Under the pieces are notes generated by a model. That model searched no databases and was not told the DNA's origin. It worked only from the letters and a program-made list of their open reading frames with translations. DNA of 64,000 bases, taken from Arthrobacter globiformis NBRC 12137. Its GTDB lineage: Bacteria; Actinomycetota; Actinomycetes; Actinomycetales; Micrococcaceae. Positions 52,784 through 60,788 of the stretch are shown piece by piece; position 1 is the stretch's first letter; each line of letters starts with the position of its first letter. The stretch is taken from NCBI RefSeq assembly GCF_000238915.1, contig NZ_BAEG01000075.1, forward strand, positions 1 through 64,000, read 5' to 3'. A program made the translations under genes and the position numbers.

Positions 52784-53746
52784 CTAGGTGGTATTCGGCG
52801 CGTGGATAGTCACCGGGTGGGTGGCGACGGGAAAGAGATGGTGGAGCCGGGCGCAGGAGCGTTGCACCACTGACCGCAGCCAGACGCTGGCCGGGTCCTC
52901 CGCCTGGGACGGGTGCCAGTACATGGCCTCCACCAGGGACGCTTCAACGCCTTCGGCGAACCTCAGCACCACAATGTCCGCGCCGCGCTGGGCCCGTGCC
53001 GCCAGCATGCCCGGGACCAGGGCCAGGAGGTCGGTTCCCTCAACCAGGAGCGGCAGGGAAAGGAACCCGGCCACCACGGCAGCCACGCGGCGCTGAAGGC
53101 CCCGGGACTCGAACAGCTTGTCCGCCGGGGTGCTGATTCCCTCGCCGAAATAGCCGACGGCGTGGGGCACCGCGGTCAGGTCCTCGAGGGTGAGGCGGGG
53201 CTGCCGGAGAAGGGGATTTCCGGTGTCGGCCACGGCCACGAAGCTGTCCCGGAACAACTGCTTGCTGTCCCCCTGCATCTGGTATCCCGTGGGCCCGACG
53301 AGCAGGTCGATCTTCGAATAGTCCGCCATCTGGCCCTGGATCCCGGACTTCGCTGTGGGAACGAAATCCACTGAAACCCCCGGCGCCTCATCCCGCAGGA
53401 TCCCGCGCAGCGGCCCCACAATCAGCGCCGCCGCATAATCCGAAGCCGCAATAACGAACTCCCGCTCACTAGTGGCAGGGTCGAAGCCGGACCGCACCCG
53501 CGTGGCCCGCTGGATGTGAAGCACCGCTTCATCAACCAGCGGGACCAGTGACTGCGCAAAGGGCGTCAGGTCATAGGTGCGGCCGTTGCGCACCAGGAGT
53601 TCGTCGTCGAAATGGCGCCGAAGCCTGGCCATCGCCGCGCTGGTTGCCGGCTGGCTGAGCCGGAGCCTCTCCGCCGCCCGGGAGATGTTCCGCAGTTCCA
53701 GCAGGACCTGCAGCTGGGGCAGCAGGTTGAGGTCCAGGTTCTTCAT
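52784..53746 (-). CDS. LysR-family regulator of the aromatic-compound type
   Basis: About 320 residues from the ATG at 53746. The opening MKNLDLNLLPQLQVLLELRN, the helix-turn-helix ISRAAERLRLSQPATSAAMARL and the LVRNGRTYDLTPFA segment are typical of NodD/NahR/LinR-type LysR proteins, which respond to aromatic inducers including flavonoids. It lies between the pyranose-oxidase-like gene and an SDR on the same strand, and close to the meta-cleavage operon, so it could link glycoside and aglycone catabolism. Confidence 0.88.
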   Translation of the reverse strand: MKNLDLNLLPQLQVLLELRNISRAAERLRLSQPATSAAMARLRRHFDDELLVRNGRTYDLTPFAQSLVPLVDEAVLHIQRATRVRSGFDPATSEREFVIAASDYAAALIVGPLRGILRDEAPGVSVDFVPTAKSGIQGQMADYSKIDLLVGPTGYQMQGDSKQLFRDSFVAVADTGNPLLRQPRLTLEDLTAVPHAVGYFGEGISTPADKLFESRGLQRRVAAVVAGFLSLPLLVEGTDLLALVPGMLAARAQRGADIVVLRFAEGVEASLVEAMYWHPSQAEDPASVWLRSVVQRSCARLHHLFPVATHPVTIHAPNTT

Positions 53747-53810
53747 ACCCACAGGTTATCCGTGCTTCGCGTCCGGCCCTGCCGCTGGGCGGTTCCTAAA
53801 CACCGTCGGT

Positions 53811-55388
53811 TCAGACGATCGCTGAACCAAGCTCCGCGGCGACCTTCCGGGCGCCGCGCACCGCGATGGCAACGCTCATCAGCGTAGGGTTCATGGCCGT
53901 CGCCGTCGGAATGAGCGCATTGCCACCGACCACCAGGTTCTCATAGCCCCACACCCGCGACCACGGGTCAGCCACCGAGGCGCCGTCGTTGGTCTGGCCC
54001 ATGCGCATGGTGCCCTGGTAGTGCAGACTGGAGCCGTTGGGCATCAGCCGCGGCTCGGCAACAAAGACGCCAAGGGCCTTACCGGCACGGCGCAGCCGCT
54101 CGGTGGCCTCGGCAATTTCGGCGTTTTCCCGGTCCGTGAGCGCGTATTCGATGCTCATGTTCGGGAAGCCACGGTAGTCCGGCTCGTTGTCGTCAAAGGT
54201 GACGGCGTCCTCGTAGCGCGGGTGCTTGCGCATGCCGTAACCCATGTTGACGTAGCCCCAGCGGTTCTCGGAGTACGGGGTGCCCGGCTCCATGGGAAAC
54301 GGAGTCGATTCCGAATACATCACCTGGACGGAGAAGGGGTGCTCCGGCTCGGAGAAAGGGATGCGGTTCACTGCCGCCACCGGGTCCGCCGGATTCTGCG
54401 CCCGCCGGGCCAGTTCGGCGTCGAGGTCCTGCTCAGTGGCGAAACGGCGCATCTTTTCGGCGTCGAGCGCCACCGTGGAGATGACCACCGGATGCTCGGT
54501 CAGGTAGTGGCCCAGGGCCTTCGGCCGCACACCCGACGCCCACAGGAGCTGCGGGGAGCGGAAGGCATCGGCGGCCACCACAACGATGTCAGCTGCCACA
54601 AAGGACGTCTTCCCGGTGCGGAGGTCCTCGACGGTGACGCCTGTGACACGATGTCCGTCCAGCTCCACCCGGCGGACCAGGGTGAGGTCGCGGAGTTCGA
54701 ACTGCTTGGAGAGGGGGCTGTCCTTATCGATCAGGGGGCCGAGGACGACGTCGGCGCCTGCCCAGCGCACGGACCCGTCAGGCTGCGGGTCCCCGGCCAC
54801 CGGAAGAGTCCCCACCCCGTAGCCGTCCGGCAGTTCCGCGCCGAACTCTTCGTCCAGGAGGGACCGGATGGCCTCACCCACGGAAGAATCGGCGAAGGCG
54901 GCACTGTGGACGTGCAGCAGCTGTTTGGCCTCCTCGATCAGTCCGTCCCATTCATCGTCTGCAATGAACGGGACCTTTTCGCTGAAGGCGGGCGACGGCG
55001 TCGCGCAGGTCCAGTGCGCACCCTGGCCGCCCACGTTGGTGGCCGCAGCGGCGGCCGGGAAGGACGGCGCGTGCGCGGAGCCAGCGCCGCCGAAGTCCAG
55101 GAGGTGCGTGCCTTGGCGGGCGGTAAACATGCCCTCGGTGACGGTGGCTGCCGGGATGCCGAGCGACTCCCGGTAGGCGCCGGCCTGCGGCCCCTGGGAC
55201 ATTTCCCGTGCACGTGCTTTCTCGGCAGGGTCCGGGATGTTGCGGACACTCTCGCCGGCGATTCCGGTGAGCTGCGGTCCGGCCTCGAACATCAGCACCC
55301 GCGCGTTCGGGACCTGCTCCACGAGCAGCCGGGCGTAGGTGGAGCCGATGGGTCCGCTGCCGACGATGGCGATGGTGGGGTTGGACAT
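53811..55388 (-). CDS. Pyranose/C-glycoside oxidase-type GMC flavoprotein
   Basis: 525 residues from the ATG at 55388 (GAGGAG upstream; a longer frame to 55493 overlaps the transporter). FAD loop IVGSGPIGSTYAR at 7-19. GGQGAHWTCATPSP contains His125, matching the HWTCATP motif that holds the flavin in pyranose 2-oxidases. The catalytic pair is about H456 (SLHYQGTMRMG) and N500 (TAMNPTLMSVAIAVRGA). Relatives in Arthrobacter and Microbacterium oxidise C-3 of C-glycosides, the step needed before C-C bond cleavage. The nearby deglycosidase-type genes favour that role over free-glucose 2-oxidation. Second gene after the MFS transporter, 16-base gap. Confidence 0.87.
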   Translation of the reverse strand: MSNPTIAIVGSGPIGSTYARLLVEQVPNARVLMFEAGPQLTGIAGESVRNIPDPAEKARAREMSQGPQAGAYRESLGIPAATVTEGMFTARQGTHLLDFGGAGSAHAPSFPAAAAATNVGGQGAHWTCATPSPAFSEKVPFIADDEWDGLIEEAKQLLHVHSAAFADSSVGEAIRSLLDEEFGAELPDGYGVGTLPVAGDPQPDGSVRWAGADVVLGPLIDKDSPLSKQFELRDLTLVRRVELDGHRVTGVTVEDLRTGKTSFVAADIVVVAADAFRSPQLLWASGVRPKALGHYLTEHPVVISTVALDAEKMRRFATEQDLDAELARRAQNPADPVAAVNRIPFSEPEHPFSVQVMYSESTPFPMEPGTPYSENRWGYVNMGYGMRKHPRYEDAVTFDDNEPDYRGFPNMSIEYALTDRENAEIAEATERLRRAGKALGVFVAEPRLMPNGSSLHYQGTMRMGQTNDGASVADPWSRVWGYENLVVGGNALIPTATAMNPTLMSVAIAVRGARKVAAELGSAIV

Positions 55389-55404
55389 GATGTCTCCTCT
55401 GAAA

Positions 55405-56901
55405 TCAGGCCGAGAATGATTCGGAAGGTGCGTGGGGTGCGGGAACGGGTTCTTCGGACAGGTGCCCCTGCGGAAGCAGGACGGCCGCGACAATTCCCAC
55501 GGCGTAGGTAACCGCCAGGGCGATGAAAATGGGTGCGAAAACTGTGGTGTAGATCTGGGCGACGCTGGCTTGGATGGCCGGCGCCGCCCCGTGGACCAGC
55601 TGCGGCGTCAGGGTAGAGGCGTCCAGGCCAGCCGGCAGGAGGCCTGCGACGCCGGAGCCGATCACTCCGCCGATGACCGCCGTCGCTACCGTGGACCCCA
55701 CCTGCCGCACCAGGTTGATGGTGGCGGTGATGGTGCCGGTCTGGCTGGGCGGGGCCGCTCCCTGGACCACGGCGACAATCAGGCTCATGAACGCTCCGGT
55801 GCCCATCCCCACCACGGCCATCACCACCATGGGAGCCCACAGCGGAAGCCCGCCCGGCAGCACGGCCATCACAAAAAGGCCGGCGGCGCCCATCGATGTT
55901 CCCAGGATCGGGAAGATGCGGTACCGCCCGGTCCGGCTGGCCAGCCATCCGGTGAGCAGGTTGCTGATGAGCATGCCGAACACGGTGGCGATCGGCACCA
56001 GCCCGGACACTGTGGCGGTGGTCTGGTACGCCATCTGGAAGTACGTGGGCAGGTAGGCGGTGATGGAGAAGAGGCCGACGCCGATAATCGCCGAGAGCGC
56101 CGTGCCCGCCGCAATGGTCCGGTTGGCGAAAAAGGTGAGCGGAACGATGGGTTCGGGCGCGCGGCGTTCGATATGGATGAAGGCAATGAAACCGGCGATG
56201 CTGACCGCAAGCGCGGCACCGGTGGCAGGGCCTGCGGTCAGTTCGGCGGCCCACGTGACGGCGAGTACGAGTGCCACCAGTGCGCCGGTGAAGGCAGCCG
56301 CCCCGGCAACGTCGAAGTGGCGGGGCATGGGGCCGGGTTCCAGGTGCGGGACGGCGATGAGCGCGAGGCCCAGGGCCGCCGCGCCCACCGGGAGGTTGAT
56401 CCAGAAGACCCACTGCCAGCCCCAGTAATCGGTGATGGCGCCGCCGAGAACGGGGCCCACCAGGATGGCGATGGGGAAAGCTGCGCCGATGATGGCCATG
56501 TAGCGCGGCCGTTCACGTTGGGTGGTTACGCGGGCAATGATGGTCTGGGACATCAATTGCAGGCCCGCGGAGCTCATGCCCTGCAGGACGCGCGCGGCGA
56601 TCAGCCACGTCATGTCCATGGCGAAGCCGCAGGCCAGGGATGCGGCCAGGAACATCACGAGCGAGCCCAGGAAGATCCGGCGCGCTCCCAGGACGTCCCC
56701 GAGTTTGCCGAGCACCGGCAGCAGCACGGTGCTGGCGAGGGTGTAGCCCACGACAACCCAGCTCATCAGCGTCAGTGCGCCCAGTTCACCGGCGATGGTG
56801 GCCAGGGAAGTGGACACCACCGTATGGTCCAGGGCCCCCAGGAAGGAGACCGAGAGCAGGGAGATTACAAGGAGACGGAGTCTCAGAGACGAAAGTGGCA
56901 T
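55405..56901 (-). CDS. DHA2-family MFS transporter (EmrB/QacA-like)
   Basis: 498 residues with about 14 helices. MSWVVVGYTLASTVLLPVLGKLGDVLGARR holds the loop 2-3 motif and GPVLGGAITDYWGWQWVFWINLP the motif C region of 14-helix drug:H+ antiporters. In this operon it directly precedes the glycoside oxidase, so it may import a glycoside or export a toxic aglycone. Transcribed from a strong promoter with a palindrome at 57005-57032. GTG/ATG choice: ATG at 56901 has weak upstream purines. Confidence 0.87.
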   Translation of the reverse strand: MPLSSLRLRLLVISLLSVSFLGALDHTVVSTSLATIAGELGALTLMSWVVVGYTLASTVLLPVLGKLGDVLGARRIFLGSLVMFLAASLACGFAMDMTWLIAARVLQGMSSAGLQLMSQTIIARVTTQRERPRYMAIIGAAFPIAILVGPVLGGAITDYWGWQWVFWINLPVGAAALGLALIAVPHLEPGPMPRHFDVAGAAAFTGALVALVLAVTWAAELTAGPATGAALAVSIAGFIAFIHIERRAPEPIVPLTFFANRTIAAGTALSAIIGVGLFSITAYLPTYFQMAYQTTATVSGLVPIATVFGMLISNLLTGWLASRTGRYRIFPILGTSMGAAGLFVMAVLPGGLPLWAPMVVMAVVGMGTGAFMSLIVAVVQGAAPPSQTGTITATINLVRQVGSTVATAVIGGVIGSGVAGLLPAGLDASTLTPQLVHGAAPAIQASVAQIYTTVFAPIFIALAVTYAVGIVAAVLLPQGHLSEEPVPAPHAPSESFSA

Positions 56902-57004
56902 AGTGATCTACCCGAACGATCGGGCCGTCGACGCGACGGGATGTGCCTCCGGCGCAGCATCACGACGGAGAACGGGTCCGGAAAGAACCCCGGCGCCGCT
57001 ACCC

Positions 57005-57032
57005 ATTGTAGCCGACTTAAGTCGAAAAACAA
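57005..57032 (-). promoter_or_regulatory. Strong promoter with palindromic operator for the MFS-oxidase operon
   Basis: On the minus strand TTGTTT (57032-57027) and TACAAT (57010-57005) are separated by 16 bases. The spacer holds the perfect 12-bp palindrome CGACTTAAGTCG (57013-57024). A repressor there would block RNA polymerase directly. The 5' leader to the transporter ATG would be about 95 bases. Confidence 0.7.
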
Positions 57033-57071
57033 CATAAGAGCGTCCGGATTCGACATGCAGAGGGGTTGAGG

Positions 57072-57866
57072 TTATGCATCGAGCAGGGCCCAGGTCAGCG
57101 CCATGTCCTGGAACAGCTCGTGCAGGTCAGCTGCCGGTTCGCCTGACGAGCAGGCCTCCATGGCCCGGCGGAGCGCGAGGCGCGCTGAGGATTCGTAGCG
57201 TTCCGGGTGCCGTAACGTCCCTTCCTCTGTGACGGTCTCCACCCGGTTCAGCCCGGCGGGCTGGTCCACGGTGACCTCGGTTCGCACCTCACCGAGGGCC
57301 AGCACCTGGAGCAGGCCTCCGCCATGAAAGCCCCCGACGGGAGTCGCCATCAAAGTGGCAGGGATTGAGCCGTCATCGCCGCCCGAATCCAGTAGCGCGA
57401 TCCTGCTGCCCTGGGCCGTGGCAATGCCCGCCCGGAACGACAGCGGTCCCCCGATCAGGGAACGCGCCCATCCGCATCCGTCAAGGATGGCGTCGTCAAG
57501 GCCCACCGAGGGAGCGGCACACTCAACAGTAACCATGCGGGCCGGACTGCCCCGCCTTGCCCGCACCGCGTCACTAACGACATCGGGACGAAGGCGGGGG
57601 CGCTCAACGATCACCTGCATGCCCGGGGGCCACCGGCCAGGCTCAACGGCTTCCCGCGGAAGCATCGTGGGGTCCGCAAGCACCACCGCCAAAGCTCTCC
57701 CGGCCAGGGCGGCCTGCATGCTCTGCCACCAGTCACCGGTTCCGGGCACCACGGCGACCGTCCCACGTACGTCATCGGCGGGCGCGGCACTGAGGGGTAG
57801 TTCGGCAAGAGCGGCCCTGTATGCGGGCAACTCTGTGCAGATACTGAACACGCGCTCTTGAATCAT
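57072..57866 (-). CDS. Unrecognised protein coupled to a Gfo/Idh/MocA dehydrogenase
   Basis: 264 residues starting at an ATGA overlap with the dehydrogenase stop. No domain was recognised. Visible patterns: TVAVVPGTGDWWQSMQAAL, a Pro/Arg-rich centre, then GGFHGGGLLQVLALGEVRTEVTVDQP and an EGTLRHPERYESSARLALRRAME helix followed by DLHELFQDMALTWALLDA. The last part resembles the C-terminal region of Gfo/Idh/MocA proteins, so it might be a highly diverged, Rossmann-degenerate partner. No signal peptide. Tight coupling implies a stable complex or consecutive step with the dehydrogenase. Confidence 0.6.
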   Translation of the reverse strand: MIQERVFSICTELPAYRAALAELPLSAAPADDVRGTVAVVPGTGDWWQSMQAALAGRALAVVLADPTMLPREAVEPGRWPPGMQVIVERPRLRPDVVSDAVRARRGSPARMVTVECAAPSVGLDDAILDGCGWARSLIGGPLSFRAGIATAQGSRIALLDSGGDDGSIPATLMATPVGGFHGGGLLQVLALGEVRTEVTVDQPAGLNRVETVTEEGTLRHPERYESSARLALRRAMEACSSGEPAADLHELFQDMALTWALLDA

Positions 57867-58903
57867 TGCGGCACCCCTTCAAGAATTTTCGCTGCGACAG
57901 CATCGGCCAGATCGATTGCATAGCGGGAGTCAGCCAGCAGCTCGTCATACTCCACGGGGGCGGCACCCTCCAGGAGCGAGGCCAGCAGCCGCCATTCGGC
58001 CACATAGCCGTCTTCCTCATCGCGCCGGTACTCCGTCCACTGCCCGTCCACGCTCCGCACCCGGGTGGCAGCACTGCCGGCATGGACAAAGGCCGGCGGG
58101 AAATTCACCTCGATTCGGTCGTGCGACGTGGCGATGCTCATCCGCCACAGGGCATCCGGCCCTTGCGGGAGCATGGTGAGGGCCAGCTGGACCAGGACTC
58201 CGCCGGCCCGGTACCCCACCAGGTAGCCGACGGGCGGAGCCACCCTTGCGTAGACCACTTCATCGATGCCTGGCGCGATGTCCCTCACGGCAGGAAGGTC
58301 ATGGATGGCGAGACCGGTCAGCAACTGCCTCAGTACGCCGGCCGCCACGGCAGGGTCTTGCAGGTCCGGACGTCCCCGCCGGGCAGCCTGGAAGGGACCG
58401 CCCTCGGCAACCACCCCGTGGTACCTGTCATTCGGCGGAAGCGCCAGTGTCACAGAAATGGCCCGAACCCTGCCCTCCAAGGCCACGAGATGGTGCTTCG
58501 CCCGCCCCCACGCGGCATCAAACAGATGGTTCGTGCCCACCATGAGAACTGCGCCCGCGGCACGGCAGGCAGAGATAACTTCATCCGCCTCCAGTCTGCT
58601 CGTAGCCAACGGCTTCTCGCAGAAAATGGTGCGCTTACCCGAGGCCAGCGCCGCCAGGATCTGGCGCGCGTGCTCACTGGGCGGGCTGCACACGGCCACC
58701 ACCTCCACAGCCGGGTCCGCCAGCAGGTCCGCCTCGCCCTCCGACCAGCGGGCACCACACCTTTCGGCCAGCCGTCGGGCGCGCCCGCTTCCAGCATCGG
58801 CAATGTGGACCACCCTGAACATCTCTGCCAGCCGTCCCAGTATCGGCAGATGAAGGGCCGCCACCCCGGGCCCCGCTCCAAGAATTCCTACGCTCCAAGG
58901 CAT
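57863..58903 (-). CDS. Gfo/Idh/MocA-family oxidoreductase
   Basis: 346 residues from the ATG at 58903 (GGAAGGG 5 bases upstream); an in-frame ATG at 58936 adds 11 residues. Rossmann loop GILGAGPGVAALHLP near 8-22, VAVCSPPSEHARQIL, and the CEKPLA motif with the substrate-side Lys. Such NAD(P) enzymes oxidise or reduce sugar and inositol hydroxyls, and members act on 3-keto sugars. Divergent from the ROK regulator. Likely processes the keto-sugar product of the glycoside oxidase or deglycosidase. Confidence 0.85.
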   Translation of the reverse strand: MPWSVGILGAGPGVAALHLPILGRLAEMFRVVHIADAGSGRARRLAERCGARWSEGEADLLADPAVEVVAVCSPPSEHARQILAALASGKRTIFCEKPLATSRLEADEVISACRAAGAVLMVGTNHLFDAAWGRAKHHLVALEGRVRAISVTLALPPNDRYHGVVAEGGPFQAARRGRPDLQDPAVAAGVLRQLLTGLAIHDLPAVRDIAPGIDEVVYARVAPPVGYLVGYRAGGVLVQLALTMLPQGPDALWRMSIATSHDRIEVNFPPAFVHAGSAATRVRSVDGQWTEYRRDEEDGYVAEWRLLASLLEGAAPVEYDELLADSRYAIDLADAVAAKILEGVPQ

Positions 58904-58917
58904 CGTCGCCCTTCCAG

Positions 58918-58961
58918 TTATGTCTTTATTATTCATAAGTATGGAAACTTCTGGCTATAGT
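58918..58961. promoter_or_regulatory. Divergent promoter region of dehydrogenase and ROK regulator
   Basis: AT-rich region containing TTATGTCT (58918-58925), CTTTATT-ATT-CATAAG (58924-58939) and TATAGT (58956-58961), the last a possible -10 for the ROK gene. The 8-mer TTATGTCT recurs as its complement at 60744-60751 in the deglycosidase promoter, suggesting a shared regulator. Confidence 0.4.
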
Positions 58962-59009
58962 CGCGGCTAACCGTACTTTAGTCGGCTCGTGTGTGTGAGA
59001 ATTATTGTC

Positions 59010-60272
59010 ATGACGACAGACTCGACCCTCCGCTTTGGAGCACAGACGGACGAAGTTACGAGCCTCCTGCGGATCGTCAACCTGGTGCGAACGGGCGAGG
59101 CTACCACCCGCCCTGAAATCGGCAAGGTCACGGGCCTGGGCAGGGGGGTTGTCAGTCAGCGCGTGGATCAGGCCATCCAGATCGGCTTCCTCGGCGATGG
59201 CGAGTTCGGAGCCTCCTCCGGAGGCCGCGCGCCCCGGACCCTGCGTTTCCGCGCGGAGCAGGGGCGAATCGTGATCTGCGCCCTCGGAGCGGCTCACATG
59301 AGGGTTGGCGTCGCCGCCCTTGACGGCGACATCCTGGAACACACGCACCGCACCTGGGACATCGCGCAGGGTCCGGAGAAGACCATCGACGCGGTGATGT
59401 CCCTGATTGACGATGTCCTGAAGAAGGACCCCAAGGTGCCTGTATGGGGTGTGGCGGTGGGGCTTCCCGGCCCGGTGGACTTCGCTTCGGGGCAGCCCGT
59501 GGCACCTCCGATCATGCCGGGATGGAACGCTTACGATGTCCGCACGCCTTTCGAAGAACGGTTCAATGCACCGGTATGGGTGGATAACGATTCCAACCTG
59601 CTTGCCCTCGGCGAACGTGCGCGGCGCCGCGACTCCCTGGCGGACCTCATCTACTGCAAGATCGGCTCAGGGGTTGGCGCCGGCCTGCTGTCCAAGGGCA
59701 GGATTCATCGTGGTGCCAACGGTGCAGCCGGCGACATCGGCCACGTCCGGGTGTCGGACTCTGACGTGCAATGCCGCTGCGGCAAGACCGGCTGCCTGGA
59801 AGCGGTTGCCGGCGGCTGGGCCCTCGTCAGGGATGCCGAACAGGCCATCCACGAAGGTACCAACAGCTCCCTGGGTCCGCTGGTGAAAAAGGGGGCACTC
59901 AGCCTCGAAGAGATCACCCTCGCAGCCCAGGCCGGCGACGCGCTGGCCATTGCGTTGATTCAAAAGTCGGCGCGGGTAGCGGGCGAGACCATTTCAGCCC
60001 TGGTGAACATGTTCAACCCCGGGGTCATCGTCATCGGCGGTGCCATGGGATCGGCCGGCGAGGTGTTTCTCGCAGAGGTGCGGCAGCGCGTCTATGAACT
60101 GTCACTGCCCCTCGCCACGCGCGATCTGACCATTACCCTCTCCGTGAACGATGAGCGGGAGCCGCTGCGTGGCGGGGCGGAACTTGCCCGCGAGCAGCTT
60201 TTTGATGTCACCTTCCCGCGCTGGTTCGCGGAGGGCCGGCCGTCACCGGAACGCGCTGCAGTACCCGCCTAA
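59010..60272 (+). CDS. ROK-family transcriptional regulator
   Basis: 420 residues from the ATG at 59010; an in-frame GTG at 58989 is possible. The N-terminal helix-turn-helix (TRPEIGKVTGLGRGVVSQRV) is followed by a ROK sugar-kinase-like fold: GVAVGLPGPVDFASGQP, VDNDSNLLALGERAR, and the zinc motif CRCGKTGCLEAVAGG. The catalytic-type Asp in VDND is kept, but such regulators usually bind rather than phosphorylate sugars. It stands in the middle of the glycoside island and likely senses a sugar-type intermediate to control both the dehydrogenase and deglycosidase promoters. Confidence 0.9.
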   Translation: MTTDSTLRFGAQTDEVTSLLRIVNLVRTGEATTRPEIGKVTGLGRGVVSQRVDQAIQIGFLGDGEFGASSGGRAPRTLRFRAEQGRIVICALGAAHMRVGVAALDGDILEHTHRTWDIAQGPEKTIDAVMSLIDDVLKKDPKVPVWGVAVGLPGPVDFASGQPVAPPIMPGWNAYDVRTPFEERFNAPVWVDNDSNLLALGERARRRDSLADLIYCKIGSGVGAGLLSKGRIHRGANGAAGDIGHVRVSDSDVQCRCGKTGCLEAVAGGWALVRDAEQAIHEGTNSSLGPLVKKGALSLEEITLAAQAGDALAIALIQKSARVAGETISALVNMFNPGVIVIGGAMGSAGEVFLAEVRQRVYELSLPLATRDLTITLSVNDEREPLRGGAELAREQLFDVTFPRWFAEGRPSPERAAVPA

Positions 60273-60302
60273 GGCTCCACGGCGCACTCCGGGCGTACCC
60301 GC

Positions 60303-60719
60303 TCAGGCCACGTCGCGGGACACACTGGGTACCGGCGCCCGGTCAAGCTCCAATTGAGCCGACAGATGAAACGGCAGGACCAGCGGCGAACCGGGACGCG
60401 CCTGCAGGTAGGGCACCATCAACTGGAACTCAATGGCGACGGCGTGCGGGCCGGGACCGAGTTCACGCCTGCCTGCCAGGACGAGCCTGTCCTGCACGAA
60501 CCACCAGCCAGCCTCCGCCTCCAGCGCATCTGACGATACGCGCCGGGACCCCAGAACCACGGCCAACTCCCCCGGTGCCACCGGAACGCCGTCGATTGCA
60601 ACCGCGAGGCCGGTCACGCTGGCGAGGGGCATCGAACGGATCCAGGGCAGGCCGAGCCGGAGCTCAAAGCCTCCCGGAGTGGCGGTCAGCGCATCTTCGC
60701 GCAAGGCGGTTTCCAACAT
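60303..60719 (-). CDS. C-glycoside deglycosidase beta-subunit-like protein (DUF6379)
   Basis: 138 residues. The second of two ATGs (60719) is preferred because AAAGG sits 9 bases before it; the first (60728) abuts AAAGG. All-beta protein with GGFELRLGLPWIRSMPLASVTGLAV, VPVAPGELAVVLG and GPHAVAIEFQLMVPYL segments, as in the small beta subunit that pairs with a TIM-barrel alpha subunit in C-glycoside deglycosidases (DgpBC, CarBC and relatives). Usual length about 130-140. It is divergent from, not downstream of, the alpha-like gene. The subunit alone is not catalytic in known systems. Identification rests on pattern memory of a short family, hence moderate confidence. Confidence 0.72.
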   Translation of the reverse strand: MLETALREDALTATPGGFELRLGLPWIRSMPLASVTGLAVAIDGVPVAPGELAVVLGSRRVSSDALEAEAGWWFVQDRLVLAGRRELGPGPHAVAIEFQLMVPYLQARPGSPLVLPFHLSAQLELDRAPVPSVSRDVA

Positions 60720-60729
60720 GGCAGGCATC

Positions 60730-60768
60730 CTTTATTCTGAAAGAGACATAAGTTTGTCATTAACAAGC
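60730..60768. promoter_or_regulatory. Shared divergent promoter/operator of deglycosidase beta- and alpha-like genes
   Basis: The 69-base gap between the two start codons is strikingly AT-rich. It contains CTTTATT (60730-60736), AGACATAA (60744-60751, complement of the 8-mer at 58918) and the near-palindrome GTTTGTCATTAACAAGC (60752-60768). One site could control both subunits together. Confidence 0.5.
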
Positions 60769-60788
60769 ATAAAGGGGAAGGTACCTTA

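Noticed and set aside
54021..57069. Two long plus-strand frames (54021-55511 and 55432-57069) opposite the oxidase and MFS genes
   Set aside because: Both are complementary to genes with strong family motifs and have Gly/Arg/Asp/His-biased composition.
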